A stretch of 64,000 bases of DNA from contig CAWGSP010000001.1 of the NCBI GenBank assembly GCA_963825335.1, positions 1,736,001 to 1,800,000 on the forward strand. The letters run 5' to 3'. The position numbers and the translations under genes were made by a program. Origin of the DNA: Methanobacterium_B sp963825335 (GTDB lineage: Archaea > Methanobacteriota > Methanobacteria > Methanobacteriales > Methanobacteriaceae). The notes beneath the pieces were generated by a model. The model ran no database searches. It saw nothing but the letters and a program-made list of their open reading frames with translations, and had not been told where the DNA came from. Of the stretch, positions 36,895 through 47,419 are shown in pieces. Every line of letters begins with the position of its first letter. Within the stretch, counting starts at the first letter, position 1.

Positions 36895-37845
36895 ATGGCA
36901 GAATATGGAATAACTGAAGCAGAGAGATTGAGAATAAAACTACTTGAAACTAATCAAGACATATCAATAGATGAATATTTCAATGGTGAAGAGTTTGAAA
37001 CAGAGACAGGTTCATGTTATAAAATATCAGAGAAAAGAAAATTAAAACTGAACACCCCCAGTAAATTACAAGCAAAAAATAGTTTGTTAAGCGATTTAAA
37101 ATTAATTAAAGGTATTGGGGATTCAAAAGCTAAGATATTAAAATCTAATGGCTTTCAAAGTATTGAAGATCTTAGGGAACACCCAACATACACGGTAGAT
37201 GCTTCCCATGTGTGTGATATTGTTGATGAAGGTGATTTTTCAAAGATCACTGGCTATGTATCCGATAGATATCCTAAATCTCATCCAACAGCATTATTTT
37301 CATCCTGTTTTTCCCCTGATGAGAACTTCCTATTTTTAGATATAGAAACAATGGGACTCAAAGGAGTACCCATAATATTAATAGGTGTTGCAAGAGTAGA
37401 ATCTGGCAAGATTACAGTTGATCAGTATCTTCTGAGAGATTTCAAAGAAGAAAGTCTGTTATTACAAGCTTTTGTATCCCATATTGAAGAGGACACAGTA
37501 TTTGTCAGTTTCAATGGACAGACATTCGATATCCCCTACATAAAAAGCAGGCTCGGACATCATGAGATGAAGGCAGACATAAATAAGTATCATCTAGATC
37601 TGCTACACTTTTCAAGACGTGCATGGAAGTCTAAACTGCCAAACTGTAAACTCCAAACCATTGAAAAACATTTATTCAATTTTGAAAGGGAAGATGACGT
37701 GCCTAGTAGTATGGTTCCATCATTTTACAAAACATACAATGAAACAGGTAATATAGGTCCACTAATACCTATAGTAGAACATAACAGGGAAGATGTGGTA
37801 ACACTCGCAAGAATACTTTCGAGTCTTCATAAAGAGTGGGATTAA
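36895..37845 (+). CDS. RNase H-like exonuclease (YprB type) with helix-hairpin-helix
   Basis: 316 residues. Residues about 65-85 hold a helix-hairpin-helix (LKLIKGIGDSKAKILKSNGF), then from about 140 a DnaQ/RNase_H_2 fold: FLFLDIETMGL (first two acids), FVSFNGQTFDIPYI (third), and HNREDVVTLA (final Asp), so the DEDD site is complete. It should be a metal-dependent 3'-5' exonuclease on DNA or RNA, in the cytoplasm; family members are called YprB ribonuclease H-like. The ATG at 36895 overlaps another ATG in a different frame; GGGGT lies upstream. Confidence 0.87.
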   Translation: MAEYGITEAERLRIKLLETNQDISIDEYFNGEEFETETGSCYKISEKRKLKLNTPSKLQAKNSLLSDLKLIKGIGDSKAKILKSNGFQSIEDLREHPTYTVDASHVCDIVDEGDFSKITGYVSDRYPKSHPTALFSSCFSPDENFLFLDIETMGLKGVPIILIGVARVESGKITVDQYLLRDFKEESLLLQAFVSHIEEDTVFVSFNGQTFDIPYIKSRLGHHEMKADINKYHLDLLHFSRRAWKSKLPNCKLQTIEKHLFNFEREDDVPSSMVPSFYKTYNETGNIGPLIPIVEHNREDVVTLARILSSLHKEWD

Positions 37846-37941
37846 ACAAACCGCTGTTTTCGATTATTTAGAATTTATTAAAATCCTTTTCATTTACTAT
37901 AAATTTTTTAAACCTGAAATTCTATTTGTTTCAAATTTGGT

Positions 37942-39651
37942 CTAATCATTTATTGATTTCAATAGTTTTTTCAGGGGCTTAGTATTGATTATATCATCTT
38001 TTTTGGCCCAGCCCCTTCTTGCCGTTGCAATTCCAAGGATCATGTTCCGAAGTTCATCTGGTGAATGAGCATCTGTGTTAACAGCAATTTTGCATCCGTG
38101 TTCAACCGCCATTTTAACGTATATATCACTTAGATCGAGTCTGTTGGGTTGACTGTTGATCTCTAGATAGGTGTTGTTATCTTTGGATGCAGCGAAAATC
38201 TTTCCAAGATCAAGTTCATAAGCTCTTCTCTCTTGAATTTTCCTGCCAGTTGGATGAGCTATGATATTAACGTGTTCATTTTCCATGGCTGATAGTACTC
38301 TACGTGTTAGTTCTTTTTTATCCTGTCTGAAACCAGAATGGATACCCGCGATCACAAGATCCAACTCACTCAACAATTTATCGGGAATATCTAAATAACC
38401 ATAAGAATCAATATTGACTTCTACACCTTTAATAATCCTAAAATCATCCATTTTATCGTTTAAATAATCGATCTTTTTTATTTGATTCAAAATAGTGCTT
38501 TCATCCATTCCATTGGCTATTCTCAGACTTCCAGAGTGGTCTGTTATAGCTATATATTCGTAACCCAATTTTTGGGCAGCAGATGCCATGGTAGATATAT
38601 CTGCCGAACCATCACTCCATTGGGTATGCATCTGGAGATCACCACAAATTTCATTATAATTCAGTAGTTCCGGAAGTTTATGGGCTTTTGAAGCCTCTAC
38701 TTCACCAGTATTCTCCCTGAGTTCTGGTTCAATATAACTCATTTCAAGTGATCTGAAAACATAATGTTCAGTGCGTCCTGCAAGAAGTTCTTCCCCTTTG
38801 AACACACCATATTCGCTCAACTTAAGCCCTTTACTAATGGCTATCCTTCTGAGTTCTACATTTGTTTCCTTTGAACCCGTGAAATACATGAGAGCAGAAC
38901 CAAATGATTCATCGTCAAATGCCCTGATATCAACATCGATACCATTTTCTTTGAGTCGAACAGTAGATTTAGAAGGTCCGCTCACAACCACATCCTCGAC
39001 CACATCCATTTTTGTGAAGTAATCCATTACTTCTAATGGTTTTGGGGTTGTAACAAGTATGTCTATATCTCCGACAGTTTCTTTCATTCGCCTTATGGAA
39101 CCCGCTATTTCGACCCTTTGAACATAATCTAGACCTTCGAGTTCCTGTTTAATATTCCCCGCCATTGGTAGTATGTGGCCCAGTAAGTACCTACCCGTAC
39201 TTTTCCTTGCAAAATCTAGATTTACTAAGATCTTTTCTTCGGTCTTTTCTCCCATTCCCTTGAGCCTTCTTATTTTGTGGCGTTTGGCTTGTTTTTCCAG
39301 ATCGTCTAGGTTTTTCACACCGAGTTCTTTGTATAACTGCCGGATACTACGGGGACCTAAACCTTCAACTGCTATCAATGCATCGTAATCGACTGGAAAT
39401 TGTTTTTTGAGATTCTGTAGATATTCCAGGGATCCTGTTTCTATGATCTCATCGATCTTCTTAGCAATTTTTTCCCCAACACCCGGTAGTTCCTGTAGTT
39501 TACCCTCTTTTTTAATGTCTTTAATGTCTTCTGAAAGTGATTCAACAGTATGTGCTGCCCTCCGATAGGCTTTTGTCCTGAAGTCAACCTCATCCATTTC
39601 CATTATGTCTGCAACTTGATTAAGGATGTTTGCAACAAGCTGGTTCTTCAT
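37942..39651 (-). CDS. polX: Family X DNA polymerase with PHP domain
   Basis: 569 residues, the standard length of prokaryotic PolX used in gap-filling repair. Domains: 8-kDa helix-hairpin-helix domain (LPGVGEKIAKKIDEI near 55-70), fingers/palm with GSIRRMKETVGDIDILV (DxD catalytic pair) and VDVDIRAF (third Asp), then a C-terminal PHP exonuclease domain (about 340-560) with GDLQMHTQWSDG, ITDHSG, AGIHSG, IAHPTG and NTDAHS. In the first PHP motif Gln stands where other PHP proteins have the first His of HxH. The ATG at 39651 fits the family N-terminus; a GTG lies 21 bases earlier. Confidence 0.95.
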   Translation of the reverse strand: MKNQLVANILNQVADIMEMDEVDFRTKAYRRAAHTVESLSEDIKDIKKEGKLQELPGVGEKIAKKIDEIIETGSLEYLQNLKKQFPVDYDALIAVEGLGPRSIRQLYKELGVKNLDDLEKQAKRHKIRRLKGMGEKTEEKILVNLDFARKSTGRYLLGHILPMAGNIKQELEGLDYVQRVEIAGSIRRMKETVGDIDILVTTPKPLEVMDYFTKMDVVEDVVVSGPSKSTVRLKENGIDVDIRAFDDESFGSALMYFTGSKETNVELRRIAISKGLKLSEYGVFKGEELLAGRTEHYVFRSLEMSYIEPELRENTGEVEASKAHKLPELLNYNEICGDLQMHTQWSDGSADISTMASAAQKLGYEYIAITDHSGSLRIANGMDESTILNQIKKIDYLNDKMDDFRIIKGVEVNIDSYGYLDIPDKLLSELDLVIAGIHSGFRQDKKELTRRVLSAMENEHVNIIAHPTGRKIQERRAYELDLGKIFAASKDNNTYLEINSQPNRLDLSDIYVKMAVEHGCKIAVNTDAHSPDELRNMILGIATARRGWAKKDDIINTKPLKKLLKSIND

Positions 39652-39934
39652 GGTAAATACTATATCATTCACAATTAATAATTATTTTGGAGAATCAAGA
39701 CGAACAATGACACCAACTTCTGACTAATCATTACAAAAACAGAACCAATCATTATAATATGGGAGTATCATATTTTATTTTACCCATAAATATGTATTTA
39801 TGGGGAATATATGTTTATACAATCATTTTACTGATGTTATGTTGTGAGAATAATTCATTCATATTTGAACTTCAATTAGTTAAATTTAAATAAGTTGTTG
39901 AAATAACAGAGATCGATAAACTGTTTGGGTTAAA

Positions 39935-41698
39935 ATGTCCAATGTAGAGATAATGATTTTTACTGATAAAAATAAGGATGAGAGTCATTTAAACAGTATG
40001 CTGAAATCATGGGGTTACACCACCAATTATTTTTCCATTAAATCCTCCAAAAGTGCATATAAGATCAATATTGAACCAAATTTAATTATAATAGATTTAA
40101 ACAAAGGAAATGGTTCTGAAAACATAGATTTGTTACATAATATGGTAAGTAACTATGATGCACCGGTTTTATATCTTGCTGATAATTGTGATATAGAACT
40201 CACAAAACCTACCGAATCGTATCTATTTTTATCGAGTAGCATTAATGAAAACGATCTGAAATATGCCATCGAAAGGGCAATATTCAGGCATAAGATCGAT
40301 AAGAAATTGAAGCAAGACGAAAACAATTTGAGTGTTATGTGCGAAGTCGTGCCAATCCCTTACCAATCTCTCGATCCAGATGGATTAATAATCAAGGTTA
40401 GCAATGCATGGTTAAAAAAGCTAGGATACAAGCAGAATGACGTTATAGGCAGATGGTTTGGAGAATTTTTGTCACCAGAATATGTTGGAAAATTTAAGGA
40501 AAGTTTTGATAATTTCAAAGCTTCAGGAACATTAAAAGACATAGTATTAGAAATTAAAAAGGCAGATGGGGCCGTGATAACCGTATCATTCGAAGGAAAG
40601 ATTGGTTATGACAAGGATAAACATATGATACAGACCCATTGTATATTTCATGATATAACAGAACAAAAGATATACGAGAAAGCCATAAAAGAATCTGAAA
40701 AATATTATAAAACCATCTTTGAAAACACTGGTACTGCAACTCTCATCGTGGAAGAAAACAACATAGTATCACTGGTAAATACCGAATTTGAAAAACTCTA
40801 TGGATACAATAAGGAAAATATAGAGGGTAAAGTTAATTGGCATCAATTCGTATCAGATGATAGTTTGGACATCATGAAGGATTATCATGTTAAGAGAAGG
40901 AAAGATCCTCAATCAGTTCCAAGAAATTATGAATTCGATTTCATAGACCACAACGGCAATATTAAAAATATTTACACAACCGTTGCTTTGATCCCTGGAA
41001 CCAAGAAGAGCTTAATATCCCTCCAAGACATTACCGACCGTAAAAAAGCTGAAAATGAGCTCAAAATATTGGTCAATGAAAAGGATATACTACTCAGGGA
41101 AATTCACCATAGGGTGAAAAACAATTTACAGATAATCAGCAGTCTTTTAAATCTTCAGTCAAGTTATATAAAAAACGAGGATGCCCTCGATGTATTTGAA
41201 GAAAGCCAGAACCGTATAAGATCCATGGCCATAATACATGAAAAACTATATCAATCCAGAACCATGTCTGAAATAGATTTTGAGGACTATGTCACAGACT
41301 TAGCAGAAAGCCTTTTCTACAACTACAACATAAGAGATTCGATTAAGTTTAAGAAAAATTTTAACGATCAAATATTCTTAGATGTAGACACAGCAATACC
41401 ATGCGGATTAATAATTAATGAACTAATCACAAACAGCCTTAAACATGCATTTCCAGGAGATCATAAGGGTGAAATTAGTATTGAAGTATATGAGGAAGAT
41501 AATAATTACGTCATGATATTTGATGATGATGGTATTGGATTTCCAGAGCATATAGACTTTATGAATACAGAATCACTAGGATTACAACTCGTAATTAACC
41601 TAGTTGATCAGTTAGATGGTACAATAGAACTCGATTGTTCCAATGGTACTAGATTCATCATTATTTTCAAAGAATTGGAATATACCAACAAAAGATAA
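39935..41698 (+). CDS. Pseudo-receiver/PAS/HisKA_2 histidine kinase
   Basis: 587 residues, soluble. Residues 1-115 have a receiver-like fold with an Asp in LIIIDLN but without the usual acidic pair and Lys, so it is degenerate. Two PAS domains follow (about 135-250 and 255-370), then the HWE/HisKA_2 phosphoacceptor REIHHRVKNNLQ (His near 387) and a HATPase with ELITNSLKHAFP, DDDGIGFP and a short glycine loop. The C-terminal half is close to the kinase at 14105-15616, so they are paralogues. No partner regulator is adjacent. GGGTT precedes the ATG. Confidence 0.9.
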   Translation: MSNVEIMIFTDKNKDESHLNSMLKSWGYTTNYFSIKSSKSAYKINIEPNLIIIDLNKGNGSENIDLLHNMVSNYDAPVLYLADNCDIELTKPTESYLFLSSSINENDLKYAIERAIFRHKIDKKLKQDENNLSVMCEVVPIPYQSLDPDGLIIKVSNAWLKKLGYKQNDVIGRWFGEFLSPEYVGKFKESFDNFKASGTLKDIVLEIKKADGAVITVSFEGKIGYDKDKHMIQTHCIFHDITEQKIYEKAIKESEKYYKTIFENTGTATLIVEENNIVSLVNTEFEKLYGYNKENIEGKVNWHQFVSDDSLDIMKDYHVKRRKDPQSVPRNYEFDFIDHNGNIKNIYTTVALIPGTKKSLISLQDITDRKKAENELKILVNEKDILLREIHHRVKNNLQIISSLLNLQSSYIKNEDALDVFEESQNRIRSMAIIHEKLYQSRTMSEIDFEDYVTDLAESLFYNYNIRDSIKFKKNFNDQIFLDVDTAIPCGLIINELITNSLKHAFPGDHKGEISIEVYEEDNNYVMIFDDDGIGFPEHIDFMNTESLGLQLVINLVDQLDGTIELDCSNGTRFIIIFKELEYTNKR

Positions 41699-41833
41699 TC
41701 AATCATTTTATTTTTGATGATGAACATATTATCATATAATAGAACATTGTTGATGCTAGACAATTGTTCTAATCAAAAAAAAAATTTTATTGTACTGTTT
41801 TTATTTTCTCTAAAAAAATAGGTGTGATATGCT

Positions 41834-42316
41834 ATGACAGAAGAAGATAAATATGAACTTGCAAGCTTTGCAGCAGGATGCTTTTGGGGAGTTGAAGAAG
41901 CTTTCAGAGAATTGAAAGGAGTTATATCCACATCGGTTGGTTATATGGGTGGACACACAGAAAATCCTACCTACGGTGATGTTTGCTCTGGAAGCACGGG
42001 CCATGCAGAAACTGTACAAATAACATATGATCCGTCTGTAATATCCTACCAGAAACTTTTAGACATATTCTGGAATAAACATGACCCCACAACAGTCAAC
42101 AGACAGGGACCAGATATTGGTTCCCAGTACAGATCGATAATATTCTATTATACATCAGAACAGGAAAAACTTGCAATTCAATCTAAAGAGAAACTAGATG
42201 CATCGGGTAGGTATAAAAATCCTGTAGTAACCGAAATAATCCCTGCACCAAAATTCTACCCAGCTGAAGATTATCATCAACAGTACCTAAAAAAAGGTGG
42301 ACGCTGTGGTTTTTAA
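41834..42316 (+). CDS. msrA: Peptide methionine sulfoxide reductase MsrA
   Basis: 160 residues. The active-site motif AAGCFWG places the catalytic Cys at 16; GYMGGHTENPTYGDVCSGSTGHAE and the C-terminal YLKKGGRCGF with the resolving Cys158 complete the enzyme, which repairs S-methionine sulfoxide in proteins. The ATG is five bases after GGTGTGAT. A degraded copy of the last codons plus 3' flank occurs at about 51147-51217, showing a past duplication of this locus. Confidence 0.96.
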   Translation: MTEEDKYELASFAAGCFWGVEEAFRELKGVISTSVGYMGGHTENPTYGDVCSGSTGHAETVQITYDPSVISYQKLLDIFWNKHDPTTVNRQGPDIGSQYRSIIFYYTSEQEKLAIQSKEKLDASGRYKNPVVTEIIPAPKFYPAEDYHQQYLKKGGRCGF

Positions 42317-42538
42317 TGGATATCCATATAAAATAATAAAAACCGATTAGATAATACTGGATAGATAATATAAAGTCCATTAGATCAGAACTATCTATAT
42401 TAGTTCATATGATTATTTAGGATGATTAAGTGAGTTAGCATAAATCAATTGTCTGATACGAAATTTCAAGGAGATATAAATTAAATATTGAATTGATGAA
42501 ATAATGGTGTTACAAACACAAAATCTTATTTTAACGAT

Positions 42539-42592
42539 TACTATTAGACTAAAGGATACTATTAGACTAAAGGATACTATTAGACTAAAGGA
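42539..42592. repeat. Three perfect 18-bp tandem repeats
   Basis: The unit TACTATTAGACTAAAGGA occurs three times without a mismatch at 42539, 42557 and 42575. It lies in non-coding sequence 220 bases after msrA. Slippage or a protein-binding array are both possible. Confidence 0.95.
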
Positions 42593-42706
42593 AATACTGA
42601 AAAATCTCAATAATTAGAAATCATCACTAAATATATTGTAAATATTTTGAATAGTATCCATAATTATGAAAGATTAAATTTAGTTTAAGATAATATTTTC
42701 GAAATT

Positions 42707-42809
42707 TACCTACATTAGAGGATCCTAGAGTCAAATCAAGTCTTCCTATACCTATACTTATACCTTATAAACATTTGTTACCAGCTTCGTATAGTTTATT
42801 ATCTATGAT
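42707..42809 (+). pseudogene. Duplicated fragment of the papain-like protease gene
   Basis: These 103 bases match 49636-49738 inside the protease gene with three differences that I can count by eye. They encode the same stretch (TLEDPRVKSSLPIPI to LLSMI) followed by a stop. The rest of the gene is missing on both sides, so this is the trace of a second copy or of a recombination junction. Confidence 0.9.
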
Positions 42810-42935
42810 CATTTGACCACATCACACATCTAGTAATATTAAAATGGATATAAATAGTATTACATAAATATATTGATTTATAAATAAATTTAATGCGGAT
42901 GAAATATAATTTTAAAATCATTTCGGGGTATATTG

Positions 42936-45900
42936 ATGAAGTATATAATAAGTATTATAATTCCAGTTTATAATGTCGAAAATTACATTCGAGATGCGTT
43001 AAAATCTATTGAATGTCAAACTATTGGATTAGAATATCTTGAAGTGATAATGGTGGATGATTGCTCCACAGATAAAAGTGGAGATATAATTGAAGAATAC
43101 GCTGATAAATATGAAAATTTCATAGCCACACATCTGCATGAAAACAGTGGAGCAGCAGGAAAACCGAGAAATGTTGGTTTAGAAATAGCTACTGGAGATT
43201 ATGTAATGTTCCTTGATCCAGATGATTATTATATGGATGATGCTTGTGAGATCCTATATAAAAAAATAATAAGCGAAAATGCAGATATTGTTTTTGGAAG
43301 GTTTAATATTCATTATGAGAATGGAAATATAGTTAGGGCGCCTTATCAATTGTATTCGAGTGATTTAGGGGAAATAAGATCAATGCGAACAGATAATAAA
43401 GAATTGTTTCATAGTATACCTCCTTCATTATGGACAAAAATATTTAAACGAGATTTAATTGTACAAAATCATATTACGTTTCCAGAAGGGATCCCTGGTC
43501 AAGATCTGGCTTTTGTAGTAAATGCTTATTTAAAGGCAGAAGAAATTATTTTCATAAACCAAGATGTGATCAATTATAGAAAAAGGGACAGTGAAAATAG
43601 ATCAATTAGTTACAATCGTAACCATAAATATATAAATGGCTTGATTCAAGTCTATACCTACATTTATCATCTTTATAAAGATAATGGAGATGAAGAACAA
43701 TTTTCGTTCACAATTAGGGGTAATTTGCTTTTCTGGATTAAACAATTTATTTTAAGTGATTTAAGTTATTCTGAAAAAGAGAATGCTTTGGATTCAAGCT
43801 GGTTTATTTTTAAGAAGTACTTCAATCTTAATTTAATACCACCCAAACATTTCATCCCTCTTTTTGATGCTATTTTTAACAAAAAATTTGATGATGCTAT
43901 TTTATTGGCAGAGGGATTAGTCGATATGATGAGAGAAATAGAAAAAATTCCCGATACTCCAAAATCACAGCAAATGCAACTATCTCACTTACATTCAAAT
44001 GAAACAAATGGTAATTATAAAATAAGCATTATATTACCAGTTTATAACGTAGAAAATTATATTCGAGATGCTCTGGAGTCTATTATAAGACAGACCATAG
44101 GTTTTGAACACCTAGAAGTAATAATGGTAAATGATTGTTCCACAGATAACAGTGGAGAAATAATGGAAGAATATGCATTCAAATATGAAAATTTCATAGC
44201 AGTAAACTTATCCAAAAACACAGGAGGATGTGCAGAACCTAGAAATGTTGGTTTAAAAATAGCTAGTGGTGAGTATTTTATGTTCTTGGATCCAGACGAT
44301 TATTACACCGATTACGCTTGTGAAACGCTTTATAATAAGATAACCGATGAAAATGCAAGTATAGTTTTTGGAACTTTTACAATTCAAGATGAAAATGGAA
44401 AGAGATTTGTACCATCATATGTTCTTAGAGGAAAGTCAGTACCTGAAATAAAAGCAGAGACAATTGATGATCAAAAAGATTTTCTCAGCCATCCCCCATC
44501 TGTATGGGTAAAAATATTTGAACGAAATTTCATTAAACAAAATAATATAAAATTTCCAAACGTTGCTGGTGAAGATAATGTTTTTTCAACAAATGCTTTT
44601 TTAAAGGCAAAAGGAATTATTTTCATAAACAAAGTTATAGTACATTACAACAACACCAGAAACGAGGAAAATAATAAATCAATCACTAATAACCGGAATG
44701 AAAAGTATATAATGGATACAATACAAGCGTATAACCTTACATATGATGTTTGTAAAGATAATAATAAAGAAAAATACTTTATTTCGTTTATTATTAGAGA
44801 TAAGTTGCTTTACTGGATAAATCATTTTATTTTAGCTGATTTAAGTGATTCTAAAAAAAAGAAAGCACTTGAATCAGCCCAGCGACTTTTTAGAAAATTC
44901 CAAGAAAATAATTTAACAGCACCCCAACATTTAATACCAATTTTTAATGCGATCGCTAATCAAAAATATGATGATGCAATTTCATTAGCAGAAGGATTAG
45001 TTGAGTTAAGATTAAAACAATTAGAAACTCCCAGCCAATTTAGACCCCATAAAAACCAGCAGAAAAAAATAGTAATATTATGTGATAAATTGCCAGTAGA
45101 ATTAGGAGGATTAGGAACAGTTATACTGAACCGATCCAAACAATTTACTGAAAAGGGATATGATGTTACCATTCTTACAGTATTACCTGATAATGATTCG
45201 GAGTCCATTGAGAAAGAATTAAAAAAAAGAGGGCAACTACATTCAAATGTAAATTTAATTAACATTTACAATTATTTTAAAGAAAAAAATACTCAAATTG
45301 AATCATCAGAATTTACAAAATCTACTAAAAACCAGTTGATAGATGAGCCAGATTATCAGGTGATTAATGAATATCAAACCAAAAGAATTGTCAGATATTT
45401 CCGCAATGGATACTATTTAAAGCTTAAAAAATGGAAAGATGATGGTTCATTAGAATATATTGATCATTTTAATGAAAATGGTGTTAAAATAAGAACAGAA
45501 GTGTATTTGGATGGTTTCTTAGATAAAGAACTATTATATGAAACAAACAGGATCCAACGAAGAATGCATTTTACAAAGGATGGATACTGCTACTTAAATG
45601 AAATGTTCAATCAACAAGGCCAAGAAGATCTCATATTATTTGATAGATCGCGTAATGTTACATTGTCTTTAAGTTACGATCATTTCCATAAACACTTTTT
45701 AACTGAATTCTTAGAGGAATTCGAAGAAAAACCCTATTTAATATGTGATGGCTCGGGGCCTTTTCCAAGAATATCTAATATTAGTTCAGACTTAGCTTAT
45801 TTAATAGGTGTATTGCACGTAAACCCACATACTGAACCATACAATTTAGGAGGTCCAATTAGAAATGTAGGCGTTTTACAGGAAATAGAAAATTTGGATG

Positions 45901-47201
45901 CATTAATAATATTAACTGAAAGTCAAAGAAAAGATATTATAAAACAATTTGGAGATTATGGAAATACTTACGTAATTCCAAACTCTGTTCCAGAAACGGA
46001 ATTGATTAATTTAGAGAAGAAGCCTAATAAAGTTACTATATTTTGTCGCACTGCTGTAGAAAAAAATTTAACCGATGCTATAAAATCATTCAAACTGGTA
46101 GTTAATAAACGAAAAAGTGCTAAATTAGAAATTTTTGGCAGAACTACACTACCCGGAGAGATTATTGAGCTTAAAAAAATCAAAAAATTGATTAATGAAT
46201 TGCGTTTAGAAAATAATGTGTTTATCAAAGGGTACATTACTGATGTTCACGATGAAATGGCAGAGTCTGTTGTTACACTTTTAACATCTAAATCAGAAGG
46301 CTTTGGACTGATTATATTAGAATCGATGGTTAATTCGACTCCGGTTATCAGTTTTGATATCAATTATGGTCCAAATGATTTAATTGACCATGGAGTAAAT
46401 GGATTTTTAGTGGAAAACAGTAATATCGAGCAGATGGCACAATATATAATTGAATTGCTAGATGATACTGCAAAAGCTAAAAGAATGGGATATGCTGCAA
46501 GAAAAAAGGTTTTAAAACATTATACTAATAAAGTGGTTATTCCAGAATGGAAAAATTTATTTAAAATTGTTTCCAGTGAAGACAAAACAAGATTAGAATT
46601 TATAAGAGACAAACTGAATCAAACAGCAATTCAACTTGAAATATCAAATAAATTAAATGAAGAAAACGAAATCCAACTCAAACAAACAGAAAATGAGTTA
46701 GAACTATCCACAGAACTGATTAAAAAAAATGAAACACAAATAATAGAAATCGAAAAAAAACTAGAAATATCCACTCTACTAATTAACAAACTAGAAAAAG
46801 AATTGAATAATCTTGCAACCCAAGTTTATGAAAATGAATATCTTAAAAACAACAGATCAATCAAGATACGATTATTTTCAAAATTCCCTACTTTATATAT
46901 TTTGTTTAATAAAAAAAACAATGGCATGAAAAATATTTTAACTAATATAAGAGGTTACAAAGCCATTAAAAAGAATCAACTTTTGAATACTAATTACTAT
47001 TTGAAAAATTACAGAGATGTTAGATTATCTGGTATGGATCCTATACTTCATTATATGTATTTTGGTTTTAAAGAAGGTAGAAATCCAAATAATATTTTTG
47101 ATGGAAAAACCTATATAGAAACACAAAGTGATATTAGACACTCTAAATTAAATCCTTTAGACATTACGTCTTATACAGTACAAATGAATAAAAAGAAATA
47201 G
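42936..47201 (+). CDS. Giant three-domain glycosyltransferase (GT2-GT2-GT4)
   Basis: 1421 residues. Two GT2 domains that are copies of each other (about 1-330 and 363-700) each begin with the IIPVYNVENYIRDAL type of start and hold MVDDCSTD/MVNDCSTD and the metal-binding FLDPDDYY. A GT4 domain (about 709-1205) begins ILCDKLPVELGGLGTV and has SEGFGLIILESM; it contains a beta-rich insert near 810-900 (RYFRNGYYLKL, then YLDGFLDKELLY) like that of TarM/GtfA-type wall glycosyltransferases. A coiled coil (about 1218-1300) and a C-terminal YYLKNYRDV/HYMYFGFKEGR motif follow. It should build a surface polysaccharide or glycan on a wall polymer. No membrane helix. GGGG precedes the ATG. Confidence 0.9.
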   Translation: MKYIISIIIPVYNVENYIRDALKSIECQTIGLEYLEVIMVDDCSTDKSGDIIEEYADKYENFIATHLHENSGAAGKPRNVGLEIATGDYVMFLDPDDYYMDDACEILYKKIISENADIVFGRFNIHYENGNIVRAPYQLYSSDLGEIRSMRTDNKELFHSIPPSLWTKIFKRDLIVQNHITFPEGIPGQDLAFVVNAYLKAEEIIFINQDVINYRKRDSENRSISYNRNHKYINGLIQVYTYIYHLYKDNGDEEQFSFTIRGNLLFWIKQFILSDLSYSEKENALDSSWFIFKKYFNLNLIPPKHFIPLFDAIFNKKFDDAILLAEGLVDMMREIEKIPDTPKSQQMQLSHLHSNETNGNYKISIILPVYNVENYIRDALESIIRQTIGFEHLEVIMVNDCSTDNSGEIMEEYAFKYENFIAVNLSKNTGGCAEPRNVGLKIASGEYFMFLDPDDYYTDYACETLYNKITDENASIVFGTFTIQDENGKRFVPSYVLRGKSVPEIKAETIDDQKDFLSHPPSVWVKIFERNFIKQNNIKFPNVAGEDNVFSTNAFLKAKGIIFINKVIVHYNNTRNEENNKSITNNRNEKYIMDTIQAYNLTYDVCKDNNKEKYFISFIIRDKLLYWINHFILADLSDSKKKKALESAQRLFRKFQENNLTAPQHLIPIFNAIANQKYDDAISLAEGLVELRLKQLETPSQFRPHKNQQKKIVILCDKLPVELGGLGTVILNRSKQFTEKGYDVTILTVLPDNDSESIEKELKKRGQLHSNVNLINIYNYFKEKNTQIESSEFTKSTKNQLIDEPDYQVINEYQTKRIVRYFRNGYYLKLKKWKDDGSLEYIDHFNENGVKIRTEVYLDGFLDKELLYETNRIQRRMHFTKDGYCYLNEMFNQQGQEDLILFDRSRNVTLSLSYDHFHKHFLTEFLEEFEEKPYLICDGSGPFPRISNISSDLAYLIGVLHVNPHTEPYNLGGPIRNVGVLQEIENLDALIILTESQRKDIIKQFGDYGNTYVIPNSVPETELINLEKKPNKVTIFCRTAVEKNLTDAIKSFKLVVNKRKSAKLEIFGRTTLPGEIIELKKIKKLINELRLENNVFIKGYITDVHDEMAESVVTLLTSKSEGFGLIILESMVNSTPVISFDINYGPNDLIDHGVNGFLVENSNIEQMAQYIIELLDDTAKAKRMGYAARKKVLKHYTNKVVIPEWKNLFKIVSSEDKTRLEFIRDKLNQTAIQLEISNKLNEENEIQLKQTENELELSTELIKKNETQIIEIEKKLEISTLLINKLEKELNNLATQVYENEYLKNNRSIKIRLFSKFPTLYILFNKKNNGMKNILTNIRGYKAIKKNQLLNTNYYLKNYRDVRLSGMDPILHYMYFGFKEGRNPNNIFDGKTYIETQSDIRHSKLNPLDITSYTVQMNKKK

Positions 47202-47419
47202 AAAATCAAAAAAAATAATAATGTAGTTATAATACCTACCCATTAGTTAAGTTTCACAGAAAACACATGTAGGTACAGCATCATTAACTGTAACAGTTCA
47301 TAGAACCAATCCACGAAATACAAAGAACTCTTACAATAACTTAGAAGTACTATTTTAAATATTTATAATCTTATATTCATAAACTAAAGTAGTCTAATAG
47401 GAAATAGGGGTATGAGATT

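Larger units (their letters stand above)
42317..42935. other. Intergenic region with tandem repeat and a protease-gene fragment
   Basis: Contains three perfect 18-bp repeats (42539-42592) and a 103-bp near-identical fragment of the papain-like protease gene (42707-42809), each listed separately. The remainder is AT-rich and holds the promoter of the glycosyltransferase gene. Confidence 0.6.

Noticed and set aside
42539..42592. CRISPR array
   Set aside because: Three 18-bp units with no spacers and no cas genes in the window.
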